Part shown: positions 9,247 through 17,253 of the stretch, in pieces
Numbering within the stretch: position 1 is the first letter of the stretch
Layout: every line of letters starts with the position of its first letter
Source of the DNA: Mycolicibacterium grossiae
GTDB taxonomy: Bacteria; Actinomycetota; Actinomycetes; Mycobacteriales; Mycobacteriaceae
Reading direction: 5' to 3'
DNA: 64,000 nucleotides
Assembly (NCBI RefSeq): GCF_008329645.1
Contig: NZ_CP043474.1
Location: forward strand, 2,728,001-2,792,000
Translations under genes and position numbers: made by a program
The notes under the pieces: model-generated
Seen by the model: only the letters and a program-made list of their open reading frames with translations
The model's database searches: none
What the model was told of the DNA's origin: nothing

Positions 9247-10488
9247 ATGTCGATGCGGACCGTCGTCGCGTGCCTGGCCGCGGTGGCGGCCATCGTCAGC
9301 GGCTGCTCGACGAGCACGCCTGCCGAGTCGGCGGACCCGTCGGGTGCGATGCCGCTGCCCGGTGACTTCGGCGGCGACGCCGCCGGCTCGCTGCTCTCCG
9401 CGCACACGCTGCCCACCCTGGACCGCCGGCTGAGCGCCGCGTCCTCGGTGGCGGCCCGGATCACGTACCTGTCGACGTCGGGCATCGACGGCTCGGTGCG
9501 CGAGGTGTCGGGCACCGTCTTCACCCCCGCAGGGACACCGCCCGACGGCGGCTGGCCGGTCATCGCGTACGGCCACCCGACCACCGGCACGCGCTCGGAG
9601 TGCGCGCCGTCGCTCGATCCCATGCTGCTCGGGATGTCGCAGACCGTCACCGGTCTGGTCAAGGCCGGATACGTGGTGACGGTGGCCGACTACCAGGGCC
9701 TGGGCACCGACGGCTACCACCCCTACCTCGACGCGACGACCGAGGGCTACAACCTGATCGACTCGGTCCGTGCCGCGCGCAAGCTCACCGCCGGCGCGTC
9801 GACCCGGTGGGCGGCCTTCGGCGGTTCCCAAGGCGGCCAGGCGGCGTGGGCCGCCAACGAACTGGCCGGCGGCTACGCGCCGGAACTCCAGCTCGTCGGA
9901 TCGGCCAGCTACTCCGCGCCGCTGTCCCTGGAGGGCTTCGTGGACGGGGCGGTCGAGGGAACGCTCACCTCGGAGCAACGGCTGGCGCTGTTGCAGGTAC
10001 TCGGGTCGCTGGCGGCCGCGTCGCCCGACTTCCCGCTCGACGACTACCGCAGCGGCCTCGCGAAGGAGAAGTGGGACGTCTTCGAGGCGTGCAAAGGCCC
10101 CCAGGCAGAAGAGCGCGACCGGCTAGCGAATGACCTCACGGCCGATGATGTGCGTCCGGCGAGCCCGGGAGCTGCGGAGACGCTTCGCGCACGTTTGACG
10201 GCCATGTCACTTCCCAAGGTTCCAGCAACGGCGCCGCTCCTCATCGTCTATGGTGGGCAGGATCAACTCGTGCCGCCCGTGTGGACCGATCGGGCGCTCG
10301 AAGAGGCCTGTCGGAAGGGTGACGTGATTCAGATCGAGTTCCAGCCCGACCGCGGGCACGCCGACGTCGACGGCGGATCGGCGTTCCCGTGGATCAATCA
10401 GCGATTTGCTGGTGAACCGGTGCGCAACGACTGCCCCGCCTTCCTCGGGCCGGTGGAGCCCCCGGAGACGGAGCAGGTCCCGCAATGA
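9247..10488 (+). CDS. Secreted lipoprotein alpha/beta hydrolase, paralog 4
   Basis: 413 residues from ATG 9247, which directly follows the previous stop. Lipobox VSGC in 'VAAIVSGCSTS'. Triad: GGSQGGQ (Ser194), YGGQDQL (Asp339), DRGHADVDGG (His371). The oxyanion segment is YGHPTTG, with Pro in place of the Gly found in the four sister proteins, a possible specificity difference. The C-terminal quarter (from about 10110) uses more A/T-ending codons than the rest of the gene. Confidence 0.85.
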   Translation: MSMRTVVACLAAVAAIVSGCSTSTPAESADPSGAMPLPGDFGGDAAGSLLSAHTLPTLDRRLSAASSVAARITYLSTSGIDGSVREVSGTVFTPAGTPPDGGWPVIAYGHPTTGTRSECAPSLDPMLLGMSQTVTGLVKAGYVVTVADYQGLGTDGYHPYLDATTEGYNLIDSVRAARKLTAGASTRWAAFGGSQGGQAAWAANELAGGYAPELQLVGSASYSAPLSLEGFVDGAVEGTLTSEQRLALLQVLGSLAAASPDFPLDDYRSGLAKEKWDVFEACKGPQAEERDRLANDLTADDVRPASPGAAETLRARLTAMSLPKVPATAPLLIVYGGQDQLVPPVWTDRALEEACRKGDVIQIEFQPDRGHADVDGGSAFPWINQRFAGEPVRNDCPAFLGPVEPPETEQVPQ

Positions 10489-10501
10489 TCGGGGCCGGGC
10501 G

Positions 10502-11770
10502 ATGACGGCCGGTACCGCGGCCGGCCCGGTCGCGGTCGCCGCCTCGGGAACGAGCCGCCCCCGAATCATCGGCCTGGATGGTGCGCGCGGCCTGTCGTGC
10601 GTCGGCGTCGCGGTCATGCACGTGTGCGCGCACTACTCGCCCGACACGGCCGCGCAGTACAAGACCAACCTGTTCGGCATGGGGCTGATCTTCTTCTACG
10701 TGCTGAGCGGCTTCCTGCTGTTCCTGCCCTACGTCCGCAACCTCGTTGCCGACCGGTCGCGCGCCGCCCTGCCGAGCACCCGGAACTTCGCCATCCACCG
10801 CCTGGCGCGCGTCATGCCCGGGTACCTGGCGATCTTCCTGCTGGTCAACTACGTCTTCAGCGTCGCCTACCTGGAGAACGCCTCGCTGCAGCCCCCGCGC
10901 AGCGACGCCGGCACGGGAACCATCACCGACCCCGGCCAGCTGATCGCGAACCTCGTGCTGGTGCAGTCCTACGTGCCGGGGTACTTCCAGACCGGGCTCA
11001 ACCCGTCCTGGTCGCTCACGCTCGAGTTCGCCTTCTACACCTCGCTGCCGCTGCTGGGCATGGTGCTCTTCGCCCTGCGGAGGCGCACGACGCTGGCGCC
11101 CTACCGGATCGCCCTGATCGCACCGCTGGCCCTGATCGCGCTCGGATTCGCCGGCAAACTGATGGTGCCGCTGCTGATGACGCACTTCGGCATCACCGAT
11201 CCGCACCAGGCCGACTGGGGCGCCAACTGGGTGGCGGTGTTCCTGCGCAGCTTCGTCGCGAGCGGCGACAACTTCGCCTTCGGCATGCTCGCGGCCGTGC
11301 TGGTGGTCGCCATCCAGAAGGGGACGCTGCGCGAGTCGGTGAGCCGCCGGGTCCGTGCCGCGTCGTGGCTCGCGATCCTGCCGGCGTGCGTGCTGTGCGC
11401 CGGGCTGCTGGGGCTCGGCGGCGTCTTCGCCCTGTTCGGCGTCAGCGCGGTGGCCCTGCTCGCCGGTCTGGCGATCCTCGTCATCGTCGTCCCCGTCGTG
11501 CGCGGCGAGAAGTCGAGGATCGCGAACCTCCTGGAGACGACGCCGTTCCGTTTCGTCGGTAAGGTTTCCTTGTCGGCGTACCTGTGGCACTTCCCGGTGA
11601 TGCTGCTGCTCGGCCGCTGGGGCCTGCTGGGCGCCGACACCGTGGGCGGCATGGCGTACAACGTCGCGATCGTCCTCGGTGCCACGCTGCTGATCTCCAC
11701 GGTCACCTACTACGCCGTCGAACAGCCCGTGGTGAACTGGGCCAGGCGATACCGGTACGGGATGGGATGA
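10502..11770 (+). CDS. Acyltransferase-3 (OafA-type) membrane O-acyltransferase
   Basis: 422 residues from ATG 10502, 13 bp after the previous stop. Hallmarks of the family: GLDGARGLSCVGVAVMHV at the N-terminus with the conserved His, RLARVMPGYL, SWSLTLEFAFY, and about ten membrane helices ending in 'SLSAYLWHFPVMLLL'. Such proteins move acyl groups (acetyl, succinyl and others) to extracytoplasmic sugars. Its place among glycan-assembly genes and several esterases makes exopolysaccharide O-acylation the best guess. The stop overlaps the next start (ATGATG, 11767-11772). Confidence 0.87.
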   Translation: MTAGTAAGPVAVAASGTSRPRIIGLDGARGLSCVGVAVMHVCAHYSPDTAAQYKTNLFGMGLIFFYVLSGFLLFLPYVRNLVADRSRAALPSTRNFAIHRLARVMPGYLAIFLLVNYVFSVAYLENASLQPPRSDAGTGTITDPGQLIANLVLVQSYVPGYFQTGLNPSWSLTLEFAFYTSLPLLGMVLFALRRRTTLAPYRIALIAPLALIALGFAGKLMVPLLMTHFGITDPHQADWGANWVAVFLRSFVASGDNFAFGMLAAVLVVAIQKGTLRESVSRRVRAASWLAILPACVLCAGLLGLGGVFALFGVSAVALLAGLAILVIVVPVVRGEKSRIANLLETTPFRFVGKVSLSAYLWHFPVMLLLGRWGLLGADTVGGMAYNVAIVLGATLLISTVTYYAVEQPVVNWARRYRYGMG

Positions 11771-13002
11771 TGCGCAAGACGCTGCGGAGGGTGGCCGTCG
11801 CACTCACCTCAGCGCTCGCCATCGTGGCCCTGGCCGCCTCGCTCCCGGTGTCCTTCAACGCCGCGGCCAATCTCATTGCGGTGCTGGCCCGCTCGGGTGG
11901 TCAGGTGGTGCCGATCGCCAACGCCGACCTCTCCGGCACCGGTCCCGGGTCGCTGGTGAGTGCGGTGACGATGCCCGGCCTCGCCGCCACGCCCGCCGGC
12001 CTCAAGCAGCAGTCCGCGCGCGTGGTGTACCGCTCGACCAACGGCGACGACGGTGCGCCCACCGAGGTGTCGGGTGCCGTCTTCGTCCCGCTGGGCAGCC
12101 CGCCCGGCGGGGGGTGGCCGGTCGTCGCGTTCGGTCACGGCACCACCGGCATCGACGAGCCGTGCGCGCCGTCGCTGTCGAACGACCTGATGGGCACCGC
12201 GAGCATCGTGGCCGGGCTGACCGGTCAGGGCTTCGCGGTGGTCATGCCCGACTACGAGGGACTCGGTGCCCCGGGCGTGCATCCCTACACCGACGCCCGG
12301 ACCGCCGGGCGGAACCTGATCGACGCCGTCCGGGCGTTGCAGCACACGTTCGCCAATGTCTCGAATCGCTGGGCGGCGCTGGGGCATTCCCAGGGTGGCG
12401 GGGCGGCGTGGGCGGCCGACGAGCAGGCCGGCCAGTACGGCGCCGGCCTCGACCTGGTGGGCACCGTCGCCCTGGCCCCGGCGGCCAGCGTCGCGGGGCT
12501 GGTCGACAAGGCCCAGGCCGGCACGCTCACCCAGGATCAACGGCTGGCGCTGACCCTGATCGTCGAGTCGCTGGCGCGGCGCTACCCGGACGTCGATCGC
12601 GACGAGTACCGCCGCGGCAAGGTCGCCCGCACCTGGGACGTGCTCACGGCGTGCGCCGGACCGCTGGTGGCGCAGCGCCCGACCGTCTCGGCGAACCTCG
12701 CGCCCGACGACGTGAAGCCCTCGAGCCCGGCGGCCGCCGACCGGCTGCGCACGCCGCTGCAGCGCTGGGCGCTGCCACAGCAACCGCTGGCCGCTCCGAT
12801 GTACGTGGTCTACGGCGACAGCGACACGCTGATCGATCCGGGGTGGACGACCGACGCGATCGCCCGCGCCTGTGCGCTCGGCGGCACCGTGCAGTGGGAG
12901 CTGCAGGCCGGCAAGGGCCACGGTGACATCGACTTCAGCCGTGCCCTGGCCTGGATCGTCGAGCGGTTCGCCGGCAAGCCCGCCGCCAACGACTGCCGCT
13001 GA
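11767..13002 (+). CDS. Secreted alpha/beta hydrolase, paralog 5
   Basis: 411 residues from ATG 11767 (ATG 11770 also possible), overlapping the acyltransferase stop. The N-terminus is a signal peptide/anchor without lipobox. Triad: GHSQGGG (Ser208), YGDSDTLID (Asp353), GKGHGDID (His385), with FGHGTTG as the oxyanion segment. The mature part begins with 'ADLSGTGPGSLVSAVTMPG', nearly the same as in paralog 3 ('ADAGPGSLVSAVQMP'), so 3 and 5 form the anchored subgroup and 1, 2, 4 the lipoprotein subgroup. Confidence 0.85.
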   Translation: MMRKTLRRVAVALTSALAIVALAASLPVSFNAAANLIAVLARSGGQVVPIANADLSGTGPGSLVSAVTMPGLAATPAGLKQQSARVVYRSTNGDDGAPTEVSGAVFVPLGSPPGGGWPVVAFGHGTTGIDEPCAPSLSNDLMGTASIVAGLTGQGFAVVMPDYEGLGAPGVHPYTDARTAGRNLIDAVRALQHTFANVSNRWAALGHSQGGGAAWAADEQAGQYGAGLDLVGTVALAPAASVAGLVDKAQAGTLTQDQRLALTLIVESLARRYPDVDRDEYRRGKVARTWDVLTACAGPLVAQRPTVSANLAPDDVKPSSPAAADRLRTPLQRWALPQQPLAAPMYVVYGDSDTLIDPGWTTDAIARACALGGTVQWELQAGKGHGDIDFSRALAWIVERFAGKPAANDCR

Positions 13003-13008
13003 CCGCCC

Positions 13009-13584
13009 GTGTCCTGGCGGAGGCGATGGATCACGGCCGTCGAGGCCCTGCTGACGGTGCTCGTGGTGATCGCGGTCGACCTCGCGGTCAGTGGCTACGT
13101 CGTCTTCGCGAACGCCAAGGTCGACGCCCTGACGCGCGCGGACGCCATCATCGTGCTCGGCGGCGAGCACGACGGCCGCGAGGACTACGGGCTGGACCTG
13201 GCCCGGCAGGGCTGGGCCCCAACGGTCGTGCTCTCCAACCCCTACGACGACTGGGACCCGGTGATGAAGCGCGTGTGCCGGCCGTCGCCCGGCATCGAGG
13301 TGCTGTGCGTGCGTCCGGACCCGCTCACCACCCGCGGCGAGGCGTTGCTCATGCGCGACCTCGCGACGCAGCGGAACTGGAGCCGGATCATCGTCGTCAG
13401 TTGGCGGTACCACCTGCCCCGAGCACGGTTCGTGTTCACGCAGTGTTTCTCCGACACGCCGGGTTCCTCGGTCATGGTGGCGGTACCGCGGCGCTATCGC
13501 TATTCGATATTCCGCTGGGAATTCGTCTACGCATACCAATGGGCTGGACTCGCGAAGGCCGTTGTGCAAGGCGAATGCGATTGA
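13009..13584 (+). CDS. DUF218 (YdcF/SanA-like) membrane-anchored protein
   Basis: 191 residues from GTG 13009, 6 bp after paralog 5. One N-terminal membrane helix, then the DUF218 core: ADAIIVLGG, the Gly-rich 'LARQGWAPTVVLSN' strand, TTRGEA and a late 'RYHLPRARFVF'. Family members are linked to envelope integrity and undecaprenyl-lipid handling in other bacteria (ElyC, SanA), with no firm biochemical role. Its position just before the initiating sugar-phosphate transferase fits a link to lipid-carrier traffic. Confidence 0.75.
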   Translation: MSWRRRWITAVEALLTVLVVIAVDLAVSGYVVFANAKVDALTRADAIIVLGGEHDGREDYGLDLARQGWAPTVVLSNPYDDWDPVMKRVCRPSPGIEVLCVRPDPLTTRGEALLMRDLATQRNWSRIIVVSWRYHLPRARFVFTQCFSDTPGSSVMVAVPRRYRYSIFRWEFVYAYQWAGLAKAVVQGECD

Positions 13585-13697
13585 CCACGGGTTTCAGCGA
13601 ATATGTGGCGTCCGCTGGCAAACGGTGTCATAGTGTTACCGAGCGCGGGGGCGGGCTCGAAATCATTTGCCGCCAGCAAACAGGAGGTTAGCAGCAA

Positions 13698-15188
13698 GTG
13701 TCGGTGGCTGAAGAGGTTCACGTACCCGCCCGAACCTCGGTGCGCTCAGTCGGTCAGATGGCCGGCCCGCAGTGGCAGCAACGCTACGTGCGCGGCCTCG
13801 TCGTGATCGACGTCCTCGTCGTCGGCGTCGCCCTCGCCTGCGCCCAGATGGTGCGCCTCGGCCGCCCCATCACGGCCGGTGACCCCGCGACCGTCTACTT
13901 CCTGATCCTCTCCTGCTTCGTCGGCGCCATCTGGCTGACGTTGCTGGCGGCCTACCGCACGCGCTCCCCGCGAATCGTCGGCGCCGGCGTCGAGGAGTAC
14001 CGCCGGGTGGTGTCGGCCACGCTCGCCACCATCGGCGTCGTCGCCGTCGCCCTCATGATCTTCCGGCCGGAGTACGCCCGCGGCTATCTCGCGGTCGCCT
14101 TCCCGCTCGGGCTGCTCGGCCTCGTCGTCGGACGCAACCTGTGCCGCGCCTACCTGGCCCGCCAGCGCCGCCGCGGCCGCTGCGTCGTCACGGTGCTCGC
14201 CGTGGGCGACGCCCGCGCGGTGCGCAGCCTGGTGCAGTCGCTGACCCGCGGCTGGGGCTACGGCTACCAGGTGATCGGCGTGTGCCTGACCGGCCGCAGC
14301 TCGGGCGGCACCATCGAGGTGCCCGAGGTCGGCACGCTGCCCGTCCTGGGTGACGAGGGGAAGGTGCACGACGCCATCCTCAAGACCAACGTCGACACCG
14401 TCGCGCTGACCACGACCGACCACCTCGGCCCCGAGGGCGTCCGGGAACTGTCCTGGGATCTGCACAAGCTCGGCGTCGACCTCGTCGTCACCCCCGGCGT
14501 GGTGGACGTGGCCGGCCCGCGTCTGACGATGCGCCCGGTCGCCGGCCTGCCGCTCATCCACGTGGAGAAGCCGCAGTACAGCGGCACCAAGAAGGTGCAG
14601 AAGCTGGCCTTCGACTACTTCGTCGCCATCAGCGTCCTGATCGGCGCGCTGCCGGTCATGCTGGCCTCGGCCATCGCCATCAAGCTCACCAGCCGCGGCC
14701 CGGTGTTCTACAAGTCCGAGCGCATCGGCCTGGACGGCCAGCCGTTCCAGATGATCAAGTTCCGCACGATGGTCGACGGTGCGGACAAGCAGGTCGACAC
14801 GCTGCTGGCCGTCAACGACAGCGTTGGCGGCGTGCTGTTCAAGGTGAAGAACGACCCGCGGGTGACCCCGGTGGGCCGCGTGCTGCGGAAGTACAGCATC
14901 GACGAGCTGCCGCAGTTCTTCAACGTGCTGCGCCGCGACATGAGCGTCGTGGGTCCGCGCCCGCCGCTGCGCCGCGAGGTCGACACCTACAACGACCAGG
15001 TGCGCCGCCGCCTGCTGGTGCTCCCCGGCATCACCGGCCTGTGGCAGGTCAGCGGCCGCTCCGACCTGTCCTGGGAGGACTCGGTGCGCCTCGACCTGTC
15101 CTACGTGGAGAACTGGTCGATCACCAACGACCTGCTGATCGCGGTCAAGACGATCCGCACCGTCGCCAGCGGCAGCGGCGCGTACTGA
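13698..15188 (+). CDS. Polyprenyl-phosphate sugar-1-phosphate transferase (WbaP/WcaJ-like)
   Basis: 496 residues from GTG 13698, set by AGGAGG at 13682-13687. N-terminal membrane helices, a central NAD/CoA-binding-like domain (residues about 150-270) and the C-terminal bacterial sugar transferase domain, with YKSERIGLDGQPFQMIKFRTM, DELPQFFNVLRRDMSVVGPRPP and LPGITGLWQVSGRSDLSWE. The enzyme starts glycan assembly by putting a sugar-1-phosphate on decaprenyl/undecaprenyl phosphate at the inner face of the membrane. It is the last gene of the plus arm and is separated by 113 bp from the DUF218 gene, so it may have its own promoter; none is clear by eye. Confidence 0.9.
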   Translation: MSVAEEVHVPARTSVRSVGQMAGPQWQQRYVRGLVVIDVLVVGVALACAQMVRLGRPITAGDPATVYFLILSCFVGAIWLTLLAAYRTRSPRIVGAGVEEYRRVVSATLATIGVVAVALMIFRPEYARGYLAVAFPLGLLGLVVGRNLCRAYLARQRRRGRCVVTVLAVGDARAVRSLVQSLTRGWGYGYQVIGVCLTGRSSGGTIEVPEVGTLPVLGDEGKVHDAILKTNVDTVALTTTDHLGPEGVRELSWDLHKLGVDLVVTPGVVDVAGPRLTMRPVAGLPLIHVEKPQYSGTKKVQKLAFDYFVAISVLIGALPVMLASAIAIKLTSRGPVFYKSERIGLDGQPFQMIKFRTMVDGADKQVDTLLAVNDSVGGVLFKVKNDPRVTPVGRVLRKYSIDELPQFFNVLRRDMSVVGPRPPLRREVDTYNDQVRRRLLVLPGITGLWQVSGRSDLSWEDSVRLDLSYVENWSITNDLLIAVKTIRTVASGSGAY

Positions 15189-15317
15189 CAGCAAACGCGT
15201 CGCCGCACCCGCGGCAGCGACGTGACCGGCGTCACGAACGGCGGCCGCAAACCCCTTTGGCAGTCTCGCCATCGGGTGATGCCCGAACGTCGCGCCGGTG
15301 CTCCTAGGCTGAGCGGC

Positions 15318-16127
15318 ATGTCCGATCCCCGCGCTGCCCTCGACCCCGCCGCCCTCGCCGACGTGGCCGGCCCCGGCGGGCCGTGGCGCCGGATCGACGT
15401 CGTCGCCGAGACCGGATCCACGAACGCCGACCTCACCGCGCGCGCCGACGCCGGCGAGGACGTCGACGGCACCGTGCTGGTCGCCGACCACCAGACGGCG
15501 GGCCGCGGCCGCAACGGCCGGACCTGGGCGGCCGTGCCGGGCGCGCAGGTGTCGATGTCGGTGGCCGTCGCCACCGCGGGGCTGCCCCCGGCGGCGTGGG
15601 GCTGGGTGCCGCTGGTCACCGGGCTCGCCGTGCTGGACGCCGTCGCCGAGACCACCGGGGTGCGCGCCGGGCTGAAGTGGCCGAACGACGTGCTGGCCGG
15701 ACCGGACGCGCGCAAGCTGGCGGGGATCCTCGCCGAGGTCGCCGGCGGCGGCTCGGTGATCGTGGTCGGCGTGGGCCTCAACGTCTCGCACGACGTCGAC
15801 GAGCTGCCCGACCCGGCGGCCGTCTCGCTGCGGCTGCTCGGCGCGCCGGAGGCCGACCGGCGCGAGTTGGTGGCCGCACTGCTGCGGCAGCTGGCCCGCC
15901 GCATCGACGACCTGCGCCGCCACGGCGGCGCAAACGCCGCGCTGGTCGAGGAGTACGTCGGGCGCAGCCTCACGGTGGGGGCCCGCGTGCGTGCCGTGCT
16001 GCCCGGGGACCGCGAGGTGGTGGGCACCGCGCGCGCCATCGACGACCAGGGACGGCTGCCCATCGACACCGACGCCGGGACGGTCGTGGTGTCGGCCGGC
16101 GACATCGTGCATCTTCGTCCCGTCTAG
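15318..16127 (+). CDS. birA: Biotin--[acetyl-CoA-carboxylase] ligase BirA
   Basis: 269 residues from ATG 15318. Motifs: ETGSTN, the biotin-loop GRGRNGRTW, KWPNDV and the catalytic-lysine block RKLAGIL, then the small C-terminal domain. No N-terminal helix-turn-helix, so it is the ligase-only type that biotinylates acyl-CoA carboxylase subunits. In M. tuberculosis birA (Rv3279c) lies next to the PH-domain gene, which here is pushed away by an IS element. The TAG stop (16125-16127) lies inside the 6-bp target duplication, so the protein is unchanged by the insertion. Confidence 0.93.
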   Translation: MSDPRAALDPAALADVAGPGGPWRRIDVVAETGSTNADLTARADAGEDVDGTVLVADHQTAGRGRNGRTWAAVPGAQVSMSVAVATAGLPPAAWGWVPLVTGLAVLDAVAETTGVRAGLKWPNDVLAGPDARKLAGILAEVAGGGSVIVVGVGLNVSHDVDELPDPAAVSLRLLGAPEADRRELVAALLRQLARRIDDLRRHGGANAALVEEYVGRSLTVGARVRAVLPGDREVVGTARAIDDQGRLPIDTDAGTVVVSAGDIVHLRPV

Positions 16128-16128
16128 T
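16123..16128 (+). repeat. Left target-site duplication TCTAGT of the IS element
   Basis: TCTAGT directly abuts the left IS end and recurs directly after the right end at 17223-17228. Joining the flanks with one copy restores an uninterrupted birA stop and downstream spacer. The copies are identical, which fits a recent insertion. Confidence 0.85.
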
Positions 16129-16174
16129 TGTCGTGACCCGGCAGGTTGTTGACGGCGTGCCTGCTTGAAATTGG

Positions 16175-16227
16175 GAGGACCTCCTGACGGAGTGGATGTG
16201 TCTGGCATTCACCCGTAGGAGGTCCTC
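16175..16227 (+). promoter_or_regulatory. Stem-loop that can hide the transposase ribosome-binding site
   Basis: GAGGACCTCCT (16175-16185) is exactly complementary to AGGAGGTCCTC (16217-16227), which contains the transposase Shine-Dalgarno AGGAGG and ends one base before the GTG start at 16228. The 11-bp stem encloses a 31-nt loop. Transcripts entering from birA would carry both arms and fold up the ribosome site; a transcript starting inside the loop would not. Protection against outside transcription is known for other IS elements; here it is inferred from pairing. Confidence 0.65.
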
Positions 16228-17199
16228 GTGTCCCACGCTAACGCCCGTACCAACGTGTTCGCTCGTCGCCTGATCGTCGAGCGTGTCGCCGCTGGCTGGC
16301 CACCCGCTCACGTCGCTGAACAGCTGGGTATCTCTCGTGCGACGGTCTACAAGTGGCTGCGCCGCTACGACGAAGGCGGCGATGCGGCCCTGTCGGACCG
16401 GTCCTCGCGACCGATCAGGACCCCGGCGCGCACCAGCGCCAAAGTGGAGCACGAAGTGCTCGCTGCCCGGCGCCGCCGCAAGCGCGGTGCTGTCGTGCTG
16501 GCTGCCGAGCTCGGCCTGAACCCATCGACGGTCGGACGGATCCTGGCCCGCCACCAGGTGCCCCACCTGGCAGCGCTCGACCCGATCACCGGCGAGCCAG
16601 TGCGCTCGTCTCGTCGCAGCCCCAACCGCTACGAACACCGCACCCCGGGTTCGCTGGTCCACATCGATGTCAAAAAGCTCGGACGCATCCCCGCCGGCGG
16701 CGGATGGCGTCTGCACGGACGTGACGCTGCGGTCTCAGTGGCCAACCGCCACAAGAAGACCCGCATCGGCTACGACTACGTCCACACTGCCATCGACGAC
16801 TACAGCCGACTGGCCTACACCGAAGTCCTGTCCGACGAAAAGGACCTCACCTGCGCAGGATTCCTGCACCGCGCGATGGCTTGGTTCGCCGCCCACGGCG
16901 TACGCGTGCGACGGCTGCTGACCGACAACGCCCTGGTCTACCGGCAGGGCACCAACTGGGGTTGGGTATGCACGGCCTGGCAGCTCAAACGTCGGTTCAC
17001 CAAGCCCGGCTGCCCCTGGACCAACGGCAAAGCAGAACGCTTCAACCGAACTCTGCTCAACGAATGGGCCTACGCCCGAGCCTGGACATCCAACAGCCTG
17101 CGCACACGAGCACTTGACCGATTCCTCCGCCTATACAACACTCGACGCGGCCACTCCGCCCTCGGCGGAAAACCACCCATCAGCCGGCTCGCCGCCTGA
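16228..17199 (+). CDS. IS481-family DDE transposase
   Basis: 323 residues from GTG 16228, with AGGAGG at 16217-16222. N-terminal helix-turn-helix (VAEQLGISRATVYKWLRRY), a second HTH-like region (LGLNPSTVGRILARH), then an rve integrase core with the Asp of 'HIDVKKLGRI', LLTDNA for the second Asp and the Glu of NGKAERFNRTLLNEWA; it ends with the typical YNTRRGHSALGGKPP. The gene is full length with no frameshift, so the element may still be active. Confidence 0.93.
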   Translation: MSHANARTNVFARRLIVERVAAGWPPAHVAEQLGISRATVYKWLRRYDEGGDAALSDRSSRPIRTPARTSAKVEHEVLAARRRRKRGAVVLAAELGLNPSTVGRILARHQVPHLAALDPITGEPVRSSRRSPNRYEHRTPGSLVHIDVKKLGRIPAGGGWRLHGRDAAVSVANRHKKTRIGYDYVHTAIDDYSRLAYTEVLSDEKDLTCAGFLHRAMAWFAAHGVRVRRLLTDNALVYRQGTNWGWVCTAWQLKRRFTKPGCPWTNGKAERFNRTLLNEWAYARAWTSNSLRTRALDRFLRLYNTRRGHSALGGKPPISRLAA

Positions 17200-17222
17200 C
17201 AACAACGTCTCAGGTCACGACA

Positions 17223-17228
17223 TCTAGT
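17223..17228 (+). repeat. Right target-site duplication TCTAGT
   Basis: Identical to 16123-16128 and directly adjacent to the right IS end. Confidence 0.85.
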
Positions 17229-17253
17229 CGCCGACGGTCGGTATGGTGCCGGC

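Larger units (their letters stand above)
16129..17222 (+). mobile_element. Complete IS481-family insertion sequence, 1,094 bp
   Basis: Ends are imperfect inverted repeats: TGTCGTGACC at 16129-16138 and its complement at 17213-17222. Extending inward gives 20 matches over 25 positions, including a shared GTTGTTG/CAACAAC block. One transposase gene fills most of the element and is intact. A 6-bp duplication flanks it. Length, single DDE reading frame and a TGT...ACA end fit the IS481 family. It sits between birA and the PH-domain gene, which are neighbours in related genomes. Confidence 0.9.

Noticed and set aside
13582..13697. Promoter before the sugar transferase gene
   Set aside because: TTGACC near 13582 has no -10 box at a usual distance, and AATATG is only about 13 bp away.
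15189..15317. Terminator after the sugar transferase gene
   Set aside because: CGTCGC and GCGACG can pair, but the stem is interrupted and has no T-run; too weak to call.
13746..16208. An 820-residue minus-strand open frame opposite the sugar transferase and birA
   Set aside because: Antisense GC shadow across two well-supported genes and into the IS element; no family features.
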